DNA of 23,607 bases from CAZIKB01 sp964539665 (GTDB lineage: Bacteria; Zhuqueibacterota; Zhuqueibacteria; Oceanimicrobiales; Oceanimicrobiaceae): contig CAZIKB010000105.1 in assembly GCA_964539665.1 (NCBI GenBank), positions 1 through 23,607 on the forward strand, read 5' to 3'. The notes below the pieces were generated by a model, which saw only the letters and a program-made list of their open reading frames with translations, ran no database searches and was not told the origin of the DNA. Every line of letters starts with the position of its first letter. The first letter of the stretch is position 1. The translations under genes and the position numbers were made by a program. This document shows positions 15,073-23,247 of this stretch, one piece after another.

Positions 15073-15307
15073 TTAGAATGGCTTCCAAAATTTCTGGTGT
15101 TAGTCCTCTAGCCCGGGCATTTTCACTAATTTCATCCATCAGCTGCTTTAGTGAAGATTGGTCTTTTGCGGTGAACTCTTTAAGCCAGGCACTAAATAAG
15201 ATTTGAATCTTTCTTTTTTCATCAGGATTGGCTGAATTATAAACTTCAGCTGCATCCGTATCTATTTGCATGGTAATTTCTTCAAGTGAATCTAAATTTG
15301 TTTGCAT
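15065..15307 (-). CDS. Small partner protein of the PIN toxin, putative antitoxin
   Basis: Encodes 80 aa from ATG 15307, with GGAG at 8 bases. It is acidic and mostly helical, with a C-terminal LTPEILEAILSE tail like that of small proteins which often precede COG1569-type PIN toxins. I see no clear DNA-binding motif of the AbrB, MetJ/Arc or Phd kind, so autoregulation is uncertain. The 8-base overlap with the PIN gene ensures coupled translation. Antitoxin identity rests on position, size and tail pattern. Confidence 0.8.
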   Translation of the reverse strand: MQTNLDSLEEITMQIDTDAAEVYNSANPDEKRKIQILFSAWLKEFTAKDQSSLKQLMDEISENARARGLTPEILEAILSE

Positions 15308-15477
15308 TTTGCGTACTCCAAATTAATTTACATCTTTAAATTACAAAAAAACTGAATCTTTCGCAACCAAATTTTCAATTAGTCTTTTATATAAAGAATA
15401 TATTTAAATGCATGTTGCGGCTTCAACGAATTGTTCCACATTCGACTTATCCTTTCGCGCTATTATTTTCAAAGAAC

Positions 15478-15500
15478 AAAAAAAAGTCGACTACTTCGTC
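15478..15500 (-). terminator. Weak intrinsic terminator candidate after the DUF1080 gene
   Basis: Read on the minus strand, the short stem AAGT-agtcg-ACTT is followed by an unbroken T-run (complement of the A-run 15478-15485). It lies about 15 bases beyond the end of the DUF1080 gene. The stem is only four pairs, or AGTCGACT as a self-palindrome, so strength is doubtful. Confidence 0.35.
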
Positions 15501-15513
15501 ATTCGCCAGCCAA

Positions 15514-17877
15514 TTATTTTAATTCCTTAATACGGATATTGCGGAATTCTACCCTCGAACCATGGCCAAGAAAACCGATGTGCCCCTTTTCTCGTTTCAG
15601 ACCCGGGTGGTCTCTTCCGTCTATAGTTCCATTTGCGGTTGCTTCGTCGAGATTGGCGTCAACGATTATCACGTCATTAAGGTTTACTGTAACATGACGG
15701 CCTTTCACAATAACTTCTTCTGCATTCCAGGAGCCAACTGAATGGAGGTATCCGCGTTTGGCAGGAACCACACCGTAAATAGAACCGTGATACTGCCATT
15801 CCTTGAGATTTTTGTACATGTCTGCCGTGTTATCTAATATTTGCAGCTCCATGCCCACATAAGCAGCATCACCTTCCAGAGGCGCTCGAATTCCCAGACC
15901 ATTGTTGGCGTCTGGAGTGAGTTTAAATTCAAAACGGAGGATGAAATCACTGTATTCTTTTTCTGTGTACAGGTTACCGCTGCCACCGCCGCGCTCGGGG
16001 TGAACCACTATTTTCCCGTCTTCGGCAACATAGCCTTCCTTGTCACCGATCCAACCACTAAGGTCTTGGCCATTGAAAAGCTCGACAAATCCTTCTTCTA
16101 ATGGCGGGGCCGTTTCAGAGGATTTCTGAACAATCACAGCCGCTTTTCCAGGTTCCTTTATCAGGATATTGCGGAAATACAATCTAGTGCCATGACTCTG
16201 CAATTCAATCTGTCCGGTCGGAAAAACTGGTTGGCTTCGATCCCAATAATTTTCCATGACGACATTATTCACTACAAGTGTGTCATTTAAATAAACCGTG
16301 ACGCGATCTCCGGTCATTTTTATATAAAGCCTGTTCCATTCGCCGACAGGCTTGTCAGCAGCCTTGAGCGGCTTGCTGGCATGCTTTTGATTATTGTAAA
16401 GACCGCCGGAACCTTCTGGCCATTGAGCAGTGTCCCAGATTTGTACCTGAGGTGAGCCACGCAAATAAATACCGCTGTCACCGCCGGGCTCGACCTTCCA
16501 GTCAAGCTGCATTTCAAAATCGCTATAGTCGCGTTCGGTACAGAGATGGCTGCCTTTGCCGTCAAAGACCAGAATGCCATCTTCTACTCTCCAATGGGTG
16601 CGCATCAATTCATCCGCTTTGGCCTGTTCCTTCGCCAGTTCCTCGGTGCTCATTTTCGCACGGGTAAGCGGATTACCAACTAAACCTTTCCAGCCGGTTA
16701 AATCTTTGCCATTGAAAAGCGGTACAAATCCTTCGGTTCGCAAGGCTTCCCGTACGGCTGGAATCCAGTACTTTTTGTCGCGCTGCCTGAGCATGGCCAA
16801 AATTTCTGTTTTTATTTCTGGCGTAGCAGTTTGCATTTTGTTGTACCATTCAATCGTGGCATTAGTACCCGGAATGGCATTTGCCAGTACCAGAGCGCCG
16901 GTACGGATTTCCTGGTGCGAACTGTCAACGACTTCGAGAAGATCCCAGAGTGCAGCCTCGCTCACAGCTCTGACAAGCGTACTCAAAGCAGCGACCTGAA
17001 TGTTCTCTTCGCCGGGAGCGGTTCGGGTTTTTATCAGATTTCGGCAGATATCCGCGGCCTGATTTGTTTGCCCGGCTTCGGCCAGCCGCTGGGCATAAAG
17101 CAGTTGAAAAGAAGTCGCCTTTGCACGTTCATACGCCGATGTCGTCTGCATGGCTTCCGCCAACACGACATCGGTTGAAACAGGCCCAATATTCGCCAGG
17201 GCGTACAACGCGGCGAATCGGGTATTCTTATCTTCGCTCACCGTATATTTGAGAATTTCGTAGGCAGCAGCTTTGCTCTGAAGATCACCCAGTGCTTTGA
17301 TGATGGTGACAAGATTTTTATCATTTACCACTGGCAGGGCGTTAATCAGTGCGGCTTCTGCGCCTTTCGTGCGAATGGCCAGCAGTGCCTGGGTAGCTGG
17401 CTCACAGAGCCTTTCATTGGTCAGATACTTACCGAGTGGTGCGACAGCTTCTACGTTGCCGGCATATTGAAGCTGTTTAATCAGGAAGGCTTTCACCTCA
17501 ATGTTCTTTTCGGAATCTAATGCCTCAATAATCGCCCCGGCGTACATTTTTCTCTCAACCTCTGCTCCGGGACGGTGTACATACCAGGTCAATCCGTTTA
17601 GAGCATAACGGGCATTCGTGTCGTTGCCCTTGCCGGGCGGGACCAACTTTTCACAAAGGTACCTCATTCCTGCCGGACCAAGATCGACCAGCGCTGCGCT
17701 AAATTCATTTTCCTCAGCAGAATTTTGAGCGGGCATTCTGGTCAGTACATCGTTAGCGGTTGCTTTAGCGCTCGCAGAAATAACAACAGAAGGCCTCGAT
17801 GAACAAGCCCAAAAAACAGAGGCGAGGAACATTATTACGCAAGTAATTATAAAAAACAACTTTTCTCGATAGTTCAT
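15514..17877 (-). CDS. Exported HEAT-repeat protein with two DUF1080 (3-keto-glycoside hydrolase-like) domains
   Basis: Encodes 787 aa; GGAGGGAG precedes ATG 17877. Residues 1-25 form a signal sequence ending in FWAC, an imperfect lipobox, so it may be a lipoprotein. About 40-375 are alpha-helical repeats of the HEAT type (for example VEAVAPLGKYLTNERLCEPA). Two DUF1080 domains follow, at about 383-585 and 594-785, each opening with FNGxDLxGW (LFNGKDLTGW, LFNGQDLSGW) and each with the YSDF strand, the tip NGLGIRAP or DSGIYLRG, and a closing FRNI(L/R)IKE. DUF1080 has a concanavalin-like fold; characterised members hydrolyse 3-keto-disaccharides. The neighbour upstream is a Tat-exported Gfo/Idh/MocA oxidoreductase, which could make the 3-keto group. 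Two fused copies suggest two substrate sites or one binding and one catalytic unit. Confidence 0.88.
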   Translation of the reverse strand: MNYREKLFFIITCVIMFLASVFWACSSRPSVVISASAKATANDVLTRMPAQNSAEENEFSAALVDLGPAGMRYLCEKLVPPGKGNDTNARYALNGLTWYVHRPGAEVERKMYAGAIIEALDSEKNIEVKAFLIKQLQYAGNVEAVAPLGKYLTNERLCEPATQALLAIRTKGAEAALINALPVVNDKNLVTIIKALGDLQSKAAAYEILKYTVSEDKNTRFAALYALANIGPVSTDVVLAEAMQTTSAYERAKATSFQLLYAQRLAEAGQTNQAADICRNLIKTRTAPGEENIQVAALSTLVRAVSEAALWDLLEVVDSSHQEIRTGALVLANAIPGTNATIEWYNKMQTATPEIKTEILAMLRQRDKKYWIPAVREALRTEGFVPLFNGKDLTGWKGLVGNPLTRAKMSTEELAKEQAKADELMRTHWRVEDGILVFDGKGSHLCTERDYSDFEMQLDWKVEPGGDSGIYLRGSPQVQIWDTAQWPEGSGGLYNNQKHASKPLKAADKPVGEWNRLYIKMTGDRVTVYLNDTLVVNNVVMENYWDRSQPVFPTGQIELQSHGTRLYFRNILIKEPGKAAVIVQKSSETAPPLEEGFVELFNGQDLSGWIGDKEGYVAEDGKIVVHPERGGGSGNLYTEKEYSDFILRFEFKLTPDANNGLGIRAPLEGDAAYVGMELQILDNTADMYKNLKEWQYHGSIYGVVPAKRGYLHSVGSWNAEEVIVKGRHVTVNLNDVIIVDANLDEATANGTIDGRDHPGLKREKGHIGFLGHGSRVEFRNIRIKELK

Positions 17878-18031
17878 TTATTCTCCCTCCAGGTAAGTCA
17901 TGACGCGGTCAGGCCGCATGGTTGTAATAGACGCTCTATCTTATATATCCTAATTCCCTCAGTTCCATATTCCCTGAACTAATTTCTTTAAAAAAGCGAT
18001 AATATGCTTGTTAGCACAAAGTCTAAAAATC

Positions 18032-19303
18032 CTAAACATGCCACGGTGCACGCATGGGCTGATTAATTAGACGGTTAGCCTCATCGTCATCGATAAAACG
18101 CTGGCTATCCGGATCAAATCGGAGCCGTCTTCTTAATCGCAGAACTACCGTACCCAAATTCACAATAGTGCTGGAGCGGTGACCATTGGCCTCATTCAAT
18201 GCGAACTTTTGACGTGTTTTGACCGCTTCGATAAAATCGCCTAATTGTGGTTCGGGATCGGGTAATTCGGCAAGCTTTTTATCTAAATTAGGTATATCGG
18301 AATTGAAGCCTTTGAATATTTTTCCTTCCGGGCCTTCGATGAATGCGGCCTCTTTGTCCCGGTTCTCCCCGTCCAGAATGATTTCACAGCCATCGGCGTA
18401 TTTCATCCAGATTCGGCGCCACGAGCCTACAGCATCGGGGTGTTGCTGCGGAGCGTCAATGTCTATTTCAATGGGACTGGTGTCGTCTTTTTCAAGGAGG
18501 TACTGAACAGGATCGAGGTAGTGCTGACCCATATCAGCGAGGCCGCCGCCGTCGTAATCCCAGTAGCCGCGAAACGATTCATGCACCCGGTGCGGATGAT
18601 ACGGTTTATATGACGCCGGACCAAGCCACATATCGTAATCCAGTTCAGGCGGCACACGCTGCGGTGTCAGGTTGGTTTTGCCACTCCAGAAAAATTTCCA
18701 GTCAAAGCCAGTGACGCCGCTGACGGTCACTTTTAGCGGCCAGCCCAGCAAACGGTTTTCAACCACTTTTTTAATCGGCTTGACAGTGGTATCCATACCG
18801 TAAAATTCTGCCCGAAATCTGAACCAGGTGTTGAGCCGGAATATCCGCCCGTTTTTTTGCACCGCTTCTACCACTTTTTGCCCCTCGCCAATGGTCCGGG
18901 TCATGGGTTTTTCGCAAAAAATATCTTTACCAGCCTCGGCGGCAGCAATAGACATGAATCCGTGCCAATGCGGCGGGGTTGCGATATGGATGATATCGAC
19001 GTCCTGCCGGCCGAGTACTTCTCGAAAATCCCTGTAGCCTTTGACGCCGTTTTCTGTTTGTGCCAACGCGGCCTTTAAGTGTTTTTCATCGACATCACAA
19101 ACAGCCATAAGCCTGGCTCCTTCATACTTCATGTGTGTTTTTCCCATACCGCCCACGCCAATGACCGCTTTGGTCAATTGGTCACTTGGCGCTTGATAAC
19201 CCGGTCCACCCAGGACATGACGTGGTACCAGAGTAATCGATGCTGCTGCTGCGATAGAGCTTTTGATAAATTTTCGTCGTGTGATTAATTTATCCCCGGA
19301 CAT
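18032..19303 (-). CDS. Tat-exported Gfo/Idh/MocA family oxidoreductase
   Basis: Encodes 423 aa; GGAGAGAGGAG precedes ATG 19303. The N-terminus has a twin-arginine signal (ITRRKFIKSS, Arg9-Arg10) with a hydrophobic core and AxG-like cleavage, so the folded protein carries its NAD(P) across the membrane. GVGGMG (49-54) is the dinucleotide-binding turn; ATPPHWH (108-114) and EKPMTRT (131-137) are the family's catalytic-site landmarks, the Lys of EKP being the conserved residue. The family oxidises or reduces sugar hydroxyls, inositol or glycosides. The gap to the DUF1080 gene is 154 bases on the same strand, and joint action on 3-keto-glycosides is a sound inference. Exact substrate unknown. Confidence 0.92.
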   Translation of the reverse strand: MSGDKLITRRKFIKSSIAAAASITLVPRHVLGGPGYQAPSDQLTKAVIGVGGMGKTHMKYEGARLMAVCDVDEKHLKAALAQTENGVKGYRDFREVLGRQDVDIIHIATPPHWHGFMSIAAAEAGKDIFCEKPMTRTIGEGQKVVEAVQKNGRIFRLNTWFRFRAEFYGMDTTVKPIKKVVENRLLGWPLKVTVSGVTGFDWKFFWSGKTNLTPQRVPPELDYDMWLGPASYKPYHPHRVHESFRGYWDYDGGGLADMGQHYLDPVQYLLEKDDTSPIEIDIDAPQQHPDAVGSWRRIWMKYADGCEIILDGENRDKEAAFIEGPEGKIFKGFNSDIPNLDKKLAELPDPEPQLGDFIEAVKTRQKFALNEANGHRSSTIVNLGTVVLRLRRRLRFDPDSQRFIDDDEANRLINQPMRAPWHV

Positions 19304-19655
19304 AAAATTCTCCTCTCTCCAAAATATTATATTAAATTGTTTTTCAGGAAGTGATATCTAAATATAATAGAAACTTTTAATTTTTCAAGTGGTTATTTGA
19401 TGTTTGAGCGAAAACCCGGCGCGGCGAAATCGCAACTGACAAATAACAAAAAACCAGATGAAAAATACATTTCAACTCTCCGGGCTTTCACGTTCTTCTT
19501 AAAGAAAGGGCTGAATTATGGGAAATTAGAATTTGTCATTTATTGTCATGGATTTAATGACCGAATGACGATGAATGACATAGTGACTGGTACAACAGCT
19601 CAGGCATAATTTGTGTCATTGAATATTGCTATGATAATCAGGAATCGTTCCAGTA
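19304..19655. other. 352-bp spacer with phased GTCAT/ATGAC motifs
   Basis: No credible gene is seen; an open frame at 19397-19609 has no coding character. Just upstream of the oxidoreductase start, TATAAT lies on the minus strand at 19331-19326, a weak -10 candidate. Between 19535 and 19619 the pentamer GTCAT or its complement recurs at 19535, 19545, 19557, 19565, 19575 and 19615, mostly in 10-base steps. The surroundings look like eroded repeated sequence. Confidence 0.45.
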
Positions 19656-20846
19656 TTATTCTTTTCTTGCTATGGCAAGTATTGAAACATCATCGACGAA
19701 CTCCTCACTTCCCCGCCATTCGTAAAGGCTCTCTTCTAATTTGTTCAATATTTCTTTCAAGGGGAGATTTCTATTTTTTTCTACTAAACTCATTAATTGT
19801 TCGAGAGAATATTGTTTCATGTCTTTGTTAGTACATTCGGTAATGCCATCAGAATAAACGATTAAGCGATCACCTGCTTTAAAGTCCATTTCAGTGTTCT
19901 CGTATTCCATATCTAATAACATGCCTACTGGAAATCCACCAGAACCAACAAGGGAAATCTCCCCTTCATTTTGAAGCAAGAGCGGTGCAGGATGACCGGC
20001 CTGACAAAATGTTATTTTCTCTTTTTTTATATTAATGATACCGTAAAGCATCGTAAAGTATTGCATAAAATCCTGTTCGGTGTGAAAGCGTTGATTCAAT
20101 TCTTTTACAGCGCTTGCAGGAGGTGTAATTACATAATGCGGAGGGTCTGATACAAATTGTTTTAACGGGCTGCCTTGAATGGGTACGGGTGAGATCATTT
20201 TACTTAAGGTCACTGAAAGCATAGCAGCCTGGATCCCATGCCCGGACACATCGAGCAAGTAAAAACCGATATTATGTTCATCAAGGCGGAAGAAATTGAA
20301 AATATCACCGGCAACATAAGAACAAGGTAAAAATGTCCACTCAAAATTTACCCCGGCAATTTTCGATTCAGCGTCAGGTAAAAGACTTTTTTGCATGGCG
20401 GCTGCAGCTTTCAGATCTTTGTTTATTATAAAATATGCTTCACTTAACCTCGTGTTTCGTTCCTCTAAATCCTTTTCAAGTTTTAAAATGCGTTCTCCAG
20501 CTCTGATACGCACCTTCAACTCTCCTTTATTGAAAGGTTTCACTATGAAATCATCCGCTCCTGCTTCCATACCTGCTATGAGTTCATCTTTTGCATTTTT
20601 TGCGGTCAGAAGTATTATATAAATGTATCTTTGAAAATTTGCGTTACGAATTTTCTTGCAAAGTTGCAAACCATCCATTCCAGGCATCATCCAATCGCTG
20701 ATTATAAAATTGATTGGTTCTTTTTGTAGAATTTCCCAGGCTTCGGCTCCGTTGTTAACAGCAATGGCTTCAAATCCTAACTTTTTAAGATATTTTGAAA
20801 GAAGAAGTCTGGCATCATTATCATCATCAGCGATCAAAATGCGCAT
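19656..20846 (-). CDS. Response regulator with PP2C (RsbU/SpoIIE-type) phosphatase domain
   Basis: Encodes 396 aa. Residues 1-118 are a receiver domain: acidic ADDDN (6-10), phospho-acceptor Asp51 (IISDWMMPGMDG), Thr81 and Lys103 (VKPF). Residues 118-155 form a coiled-coil linker (LEKDLEERNTRLSEAY). The rest is a PP2C domain of the SpoIIE group, with MQKSLLP, AGDIFNFF, the metal site DVSGHGIQAAM, DRLIVYSDGITE and the closing EFVDDVSILAI. It should dephosphorylate a STAS antagonist when phosphorylated on Asp51. The likely target is encoded just upstream. A GGAAAA lies before ATG 20846. The spacer of 282 bases from the HATPase gene may hold its own promoter. All key residues are present. Confidence 0.93.
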   Translation of the reverse strand: MRILIADDDNDARLLLSKYLKKLGFEAIAVNNGAEAWEILQKEPINFIISDWMMPGMDGLQLCKKIRNANFQRYIYIILLTAKNAKDELIAGMEAGADDFIVKPFNKGELKVRIRAGERILKLEKDLEERNTRLSEAYFIINKDLKAAAAMQKSLLPDAESKIAGVNFEWTFLPCSYVAGDIFNFFRLDEHNIGFYLLDVSGHGIQAAMLSVTLSKMISPVPIQGSPLKQFVSDPPHYVITPPASAVKELNQRFHTEQDFMQYFTMLYGIINIKKEKITFCQAGHPAPLLLQNEGEISLVGSGGFPVGMLLDMEYENTEMDFKAGDRLIVYSDGITECTNKDMKQYSLEQLMSLVEKNRNLPLKEILNKLEESLYEWRGSEEFVDDVSILAIARKE

Positions 20847-21128
20847 AGTAATTTTCCATACTGACAGGTTTTAAAAGTAGTCTTCGAATTAGTTGTCTAT
20901 ATTAATAATCAAATTACATAGATTTGTGTAATTAAAGTATCGACCTGAATATGTCTTGCTTTATTTTAATATTGCATTCAGCAATCTTTGTAAAAGTCAT
21001 CTACAAATTTTGAAATATCAGGAGTATATCATGAGGAAGTATAATACAGGAAAGCGAAATGAGAATATTTTGCTTTTCAATCAAACATATATTTTAAAAT
21101 TGTCTACAATTTTTCAGTTTTCCATTCA

Positions 21129-21566
21129 TTAATTATCTTTATCAGAATTATAATATTTTGTGAGAGTTAAAACATTTCTACCTTTGTTGTTTTTGTAATT
21201 AACGTTATTCATAATTTTGTTGATAATAAATAAACCCATCCCGCCAGCAGGAATTTCATCCAGATCTTCCGGATTGAATTCTAAAGTTGGAGAAATTGAT
21301 GTTGACATAGTTTGCCCGGTATCACAAATTTCAAACATAATTTTATCAATACACAACTTTACATCTACCTCGAGTTCACCATCAGGATCATTAACATAGG
21401 CATACTTAATGATGTTATTACATGCTTCAACAATACAGAGCTCAGTTTGATAGGCATCGATCTTTGAAAAAGGTATGATCGAACAAATTTTGTTTACAGT
21501 AATTCCAACTAACGACACATTTTCTAATTTACTTTTAATAATTAATTTTATACTTCTTAAGACCAT
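21129..21566 (-). CDS. RsbW/SpoIIAB-like HATPase protein, putative anti-sigma or switch kinase
   Basis: Encodes 145 aa. The GHKL ATP site is complete: N-box ELCIVEACNNIIKYAY (Glu47, Asn50/Asn51), G1 box ICDTGQ (Asp82, Gly84) and G2 box PAGGMGLFIINKIMNN (106-121). Proteins of this size and type phosphorylate STAS antagonists on Ser and bind a target such as a sigma factor or another regulator. It overlaps the STAS gene by 10 bases, the usual arrangement of a switch pair. No sigma factor gene is in the window, so the final output partner is unknown. Confidence 0.9.
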   Translation of the reverse strand: MVLRSIKLIIKSKLENVSLVGITVNKICSIIPFSKIDAYQTELCIVEACNNIIKYAYVNDPDGELEVDVKLCIDKIMFEICDTGQTMSTSISPTLEFNPEDLDEIPAGGMGLFIINKIMNNVNYKNNKGRNVLTLTKYYNSDKDN

Positions 21567-21916
21567 ATCAGCGATTTCTTGTTTGACAGGGCAGCCATAG
21601 CTTCTGTCTCATTATCAAAAATTTGAAAAACTTTATCCATTCTCGTTAATCTGAACATAGATTTCACCGTTTCTTTAGCCCCGCAAATTACGATACTCCC
21701 TTTTTTGCCACTGAGTTTGAGACTGGTGACAATTGCCCCTAATCCACTGCTATCAATAAATTCGACTTCAGAGATGTTTAACAAAATTGCATGATGACCA
21801 TTTTTTATATATTCAGCCATTTTATCTTTGAAATCTACTGAAATTGATGCGTCTAACCTGCTTTCTAACAACTTAACAATCAATATCTCCCCGTGCTTGT
21901 TTATTTCTATTTGCAT
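21557..21916 (-). CDS. STAS-domain anti-anti-sigma-type antagonist (RsbV/SpoIIAA-like)
   Basis: Encodes 119 aa, a single STAS domain. The landmark VEFIDSSGLGAIVTSLKL contains the phospho-acceptor serine (Ser57 by analogy with SpoIIAA). Unphosphorylated, it would bind the HATPase protein and free its target; the PP2C response regulator would restore the unphosphorylated state. AGGAAAA precedes ATG 21916. Its end overlaps the start of the HATPase gene. Upstream comes the HPt gene after 40 bases, same strand. Confidence 0.93.
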   Translation of the reverse strand: MQIEINKHGEILIVKLLESRLDASISVDFKDKMAEYIKNGHHAILLNISEVEFIDSSGLGAIVTSLKLSGKKGSIVICGAKETVKSMFRLTRMDKVFQIFDNETEAMAALSNKKSLIWS

Positions 21917-21956
21917 TATATTTTCCTGATATTTTTTAAAGTAGCGGCGAAGTCAA

Positions 21957-22268
21957 TTATTCTTCATCTTCATATACAACCTTAACGCAAGAAAGATAAT
22001 TTTCTAATTTCTCAGTCATTACGAGGACTGTTTCTTTGTCGCTTGTTTTTGCAGCTTCTTCAATTTCACTGCCAATGTTGGATATTTCCTCAAATCCGTA
22101 ACCTCCACCAGAGCCTTTCATGCTGTGGCCCAGTCTTTGGACTTCACTAAAATCATCAACTTCTACCAATCTGGTGATTTCAACAATATCGTTTTGCCTG
22201 TTTTCCAAAAATCCCGGAGTAAGGTCCTCAAGATCAGAATCAACAACAACAACAATTTCTTCACTCAT
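21957..22268 (-). CDS. Histidine phosphotransfer (HPt) protein
   Basis: Encodes 103 aa, an HPt four-helix bundle. The phospho-histidine motif is LGHSMKGSGGGYGF with His48. HPt proteins relay phosphate between a hybrid sensor kinase and a receiver domain. AGGAG precedes ATG 22268. It is the first gene of the signalling cluster and the only receiver encoded nearby is that of the PP2C protein, so His48 to Asp51 transfer is the simplest model. The sensor kinase is not in the window. Confidence 0.9.
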   Translation of the reverse strand: MSEEIVVVVDSDLEDLTPGFLENRQNDIVEITRLVEVDDFSEVQRLGHSMKGSGGGYGFEEISNIGSEIEEAAKTSDKETVLVMTEKLENYLSCVKVVYEDEE

Positions 22269-22471
22269 AATTATCTCCTAATAAATTAAAATTTGTGTGT
22301 TTAGTCAGATTCATCTATAGAATAACGTTCTAAGATTAATTCATTTATCGACTAACAACACGAAATCTTGATATATATCTATCGCTTAAAAAGGAGAAAT
22401 TGTAAGGCTATTATTTCAGGTAATGGAAGGTGAGCAATACTCCCCCTTTAATGGAAATGTCCATTATAACT

Positions 22472-22834
22472 TTAATTTACGTTTATGGTTCCGCCTTCTT
22501 TATGAACAATGCAATAATAAGGGAAGGTACCTGAATTGGAGAAAGTAATGGCATCTGATGAAGTATGTGGATCTAAATTTTCAGGACCAATGAAATCATT
22601 TCTTGGATATCCATACGAGCCGCTGTCAACTGAGTGAGATACATCATCGTTATTTATCCATTTCACCTTTTCGCCGGCATCTATTGTTAATGTTCCGGGA
22701 TTAAAACTGTTGTTTGAGATCGAAACTTCATGAACGCCACTTAAAATAGGTTCAAAAGGATTTTCAGCACACTTCCACATCATAATTGCTGTCAAGCCAA
22801 ATGCAAACAAAAGCCAGTTATATTTTATTTTCAT
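22472..22834 (-). CDS. Cupredoxin (plastocyanin-like) lipoprotein
   Basis: Encodes 120 aa from ATG 22834, chosen for the strong AGGAGG at 7 bases; an in-frame ATG at 22876 has no such site. Residues 1-22 form a signal peptide ending in MMWKC, a loose lipobox with Cys22. The rest is a single plastocyanin-type domain: SFNPGTLTIDAGEKVKWIN, first copper ligand His67 (DVSHSV), then YYCIVHKEGG with Cys108 and His111. The usual axial Met, three residues after the second His, is missing; the site reads HKEGG. This points to an altered type 1 copper centre or loss of copper binding. Likely a periplasmic electron carrier or copper-handling protein. Confidence 0.85.
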   Translation of the reverse strand: MKIKYNWLLFAFGLTAIMMWKCAENPFEPILSGVHEVSISNNSFNPGTLTIDAGEKVKWINNDDVSHSVDSGSYGYPRNDFIGPENLDPHTSSDAITFSNSGTFPYYCIVHKEGGTINVN

Positions 22835-22876
22835 TTCCAACCTCCTGAATTTTATTAGATTGATTTTGAAAATCAT

Positions 22877-23247
22877 GAGGAATTACCCCAATAGTTTCCA
22901 GTATACTAATTGGTGTGCAACAAAGATAATTTAATCAAATCAATTTTCTTTTGCCAATAAATTTTGCATTAATTGCGAGAAATTTCAAAATCAAATTACT
23001 CTTGAAATTGACGCATATTTCTGACGAATAAAATCCATTAAATGGTGTTAAACAAGAGGTGAATGAGTACTTGAACGAAAACTAACCCAAATCTCATTTC
23101 GAACAAAGTGATAAATCCTGTTTCATTGAAAATATAGCAGTTACAGATTTCCCCTTTCAGTCGAAATGACAAACAGGGCTGTTTTCGATCAAGTACTAAT
23201 TAGTTTTGTTGTGCGCATTTGTGTCTTTCAGAGTTTCATTTACCGAA
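22877..23247. other. 371-bp spacer without genes
   Basis: No gene is seen. The first 180 bases are AT-rich with nothing I recognise. The remainder is taken up by the long palindromic element at 23062-23201. Confidence 0.6.
23062..23201. repeat. 140-bp nested palindromic element
   Basis: Outer arms: 23062-23082 and 23181-23201 are reverse complements at 19 of 21 positions (core AGTACTTGAACGAAAAC). Inner arms: 23093-23120 and 23144-23170, with core TCATTTCGA/TCGAAATGA perfect and the rest imperfect. The arms are separated by 10 bases on each side, so the whole folds as one long hairpin with a symmetrical internal loop and a loop of about 23 bases. From memory, GTCATTTCGA...GAAATCTG arms are dispersed palindromes common in FCB genomes. 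Confidence 0.8.

Noticed and set aside
14693..15076. Plus-strand open frame opposite the PIN toxin
   Set aside because: Antisense shadow of a clear PIN gene.
19397..19609. 70-codon open frame on the plus strand
   Set aside because: No ribosome binding site, no recognisable protein pattern, and it covers low-complexity repeated motifs.
14297..22465. Shared 13-mer GGAAATGTCCATT near 14297 and near 22453
   Set aside because: A match of this length is expected by chance in a window this size, and the flanks differ.
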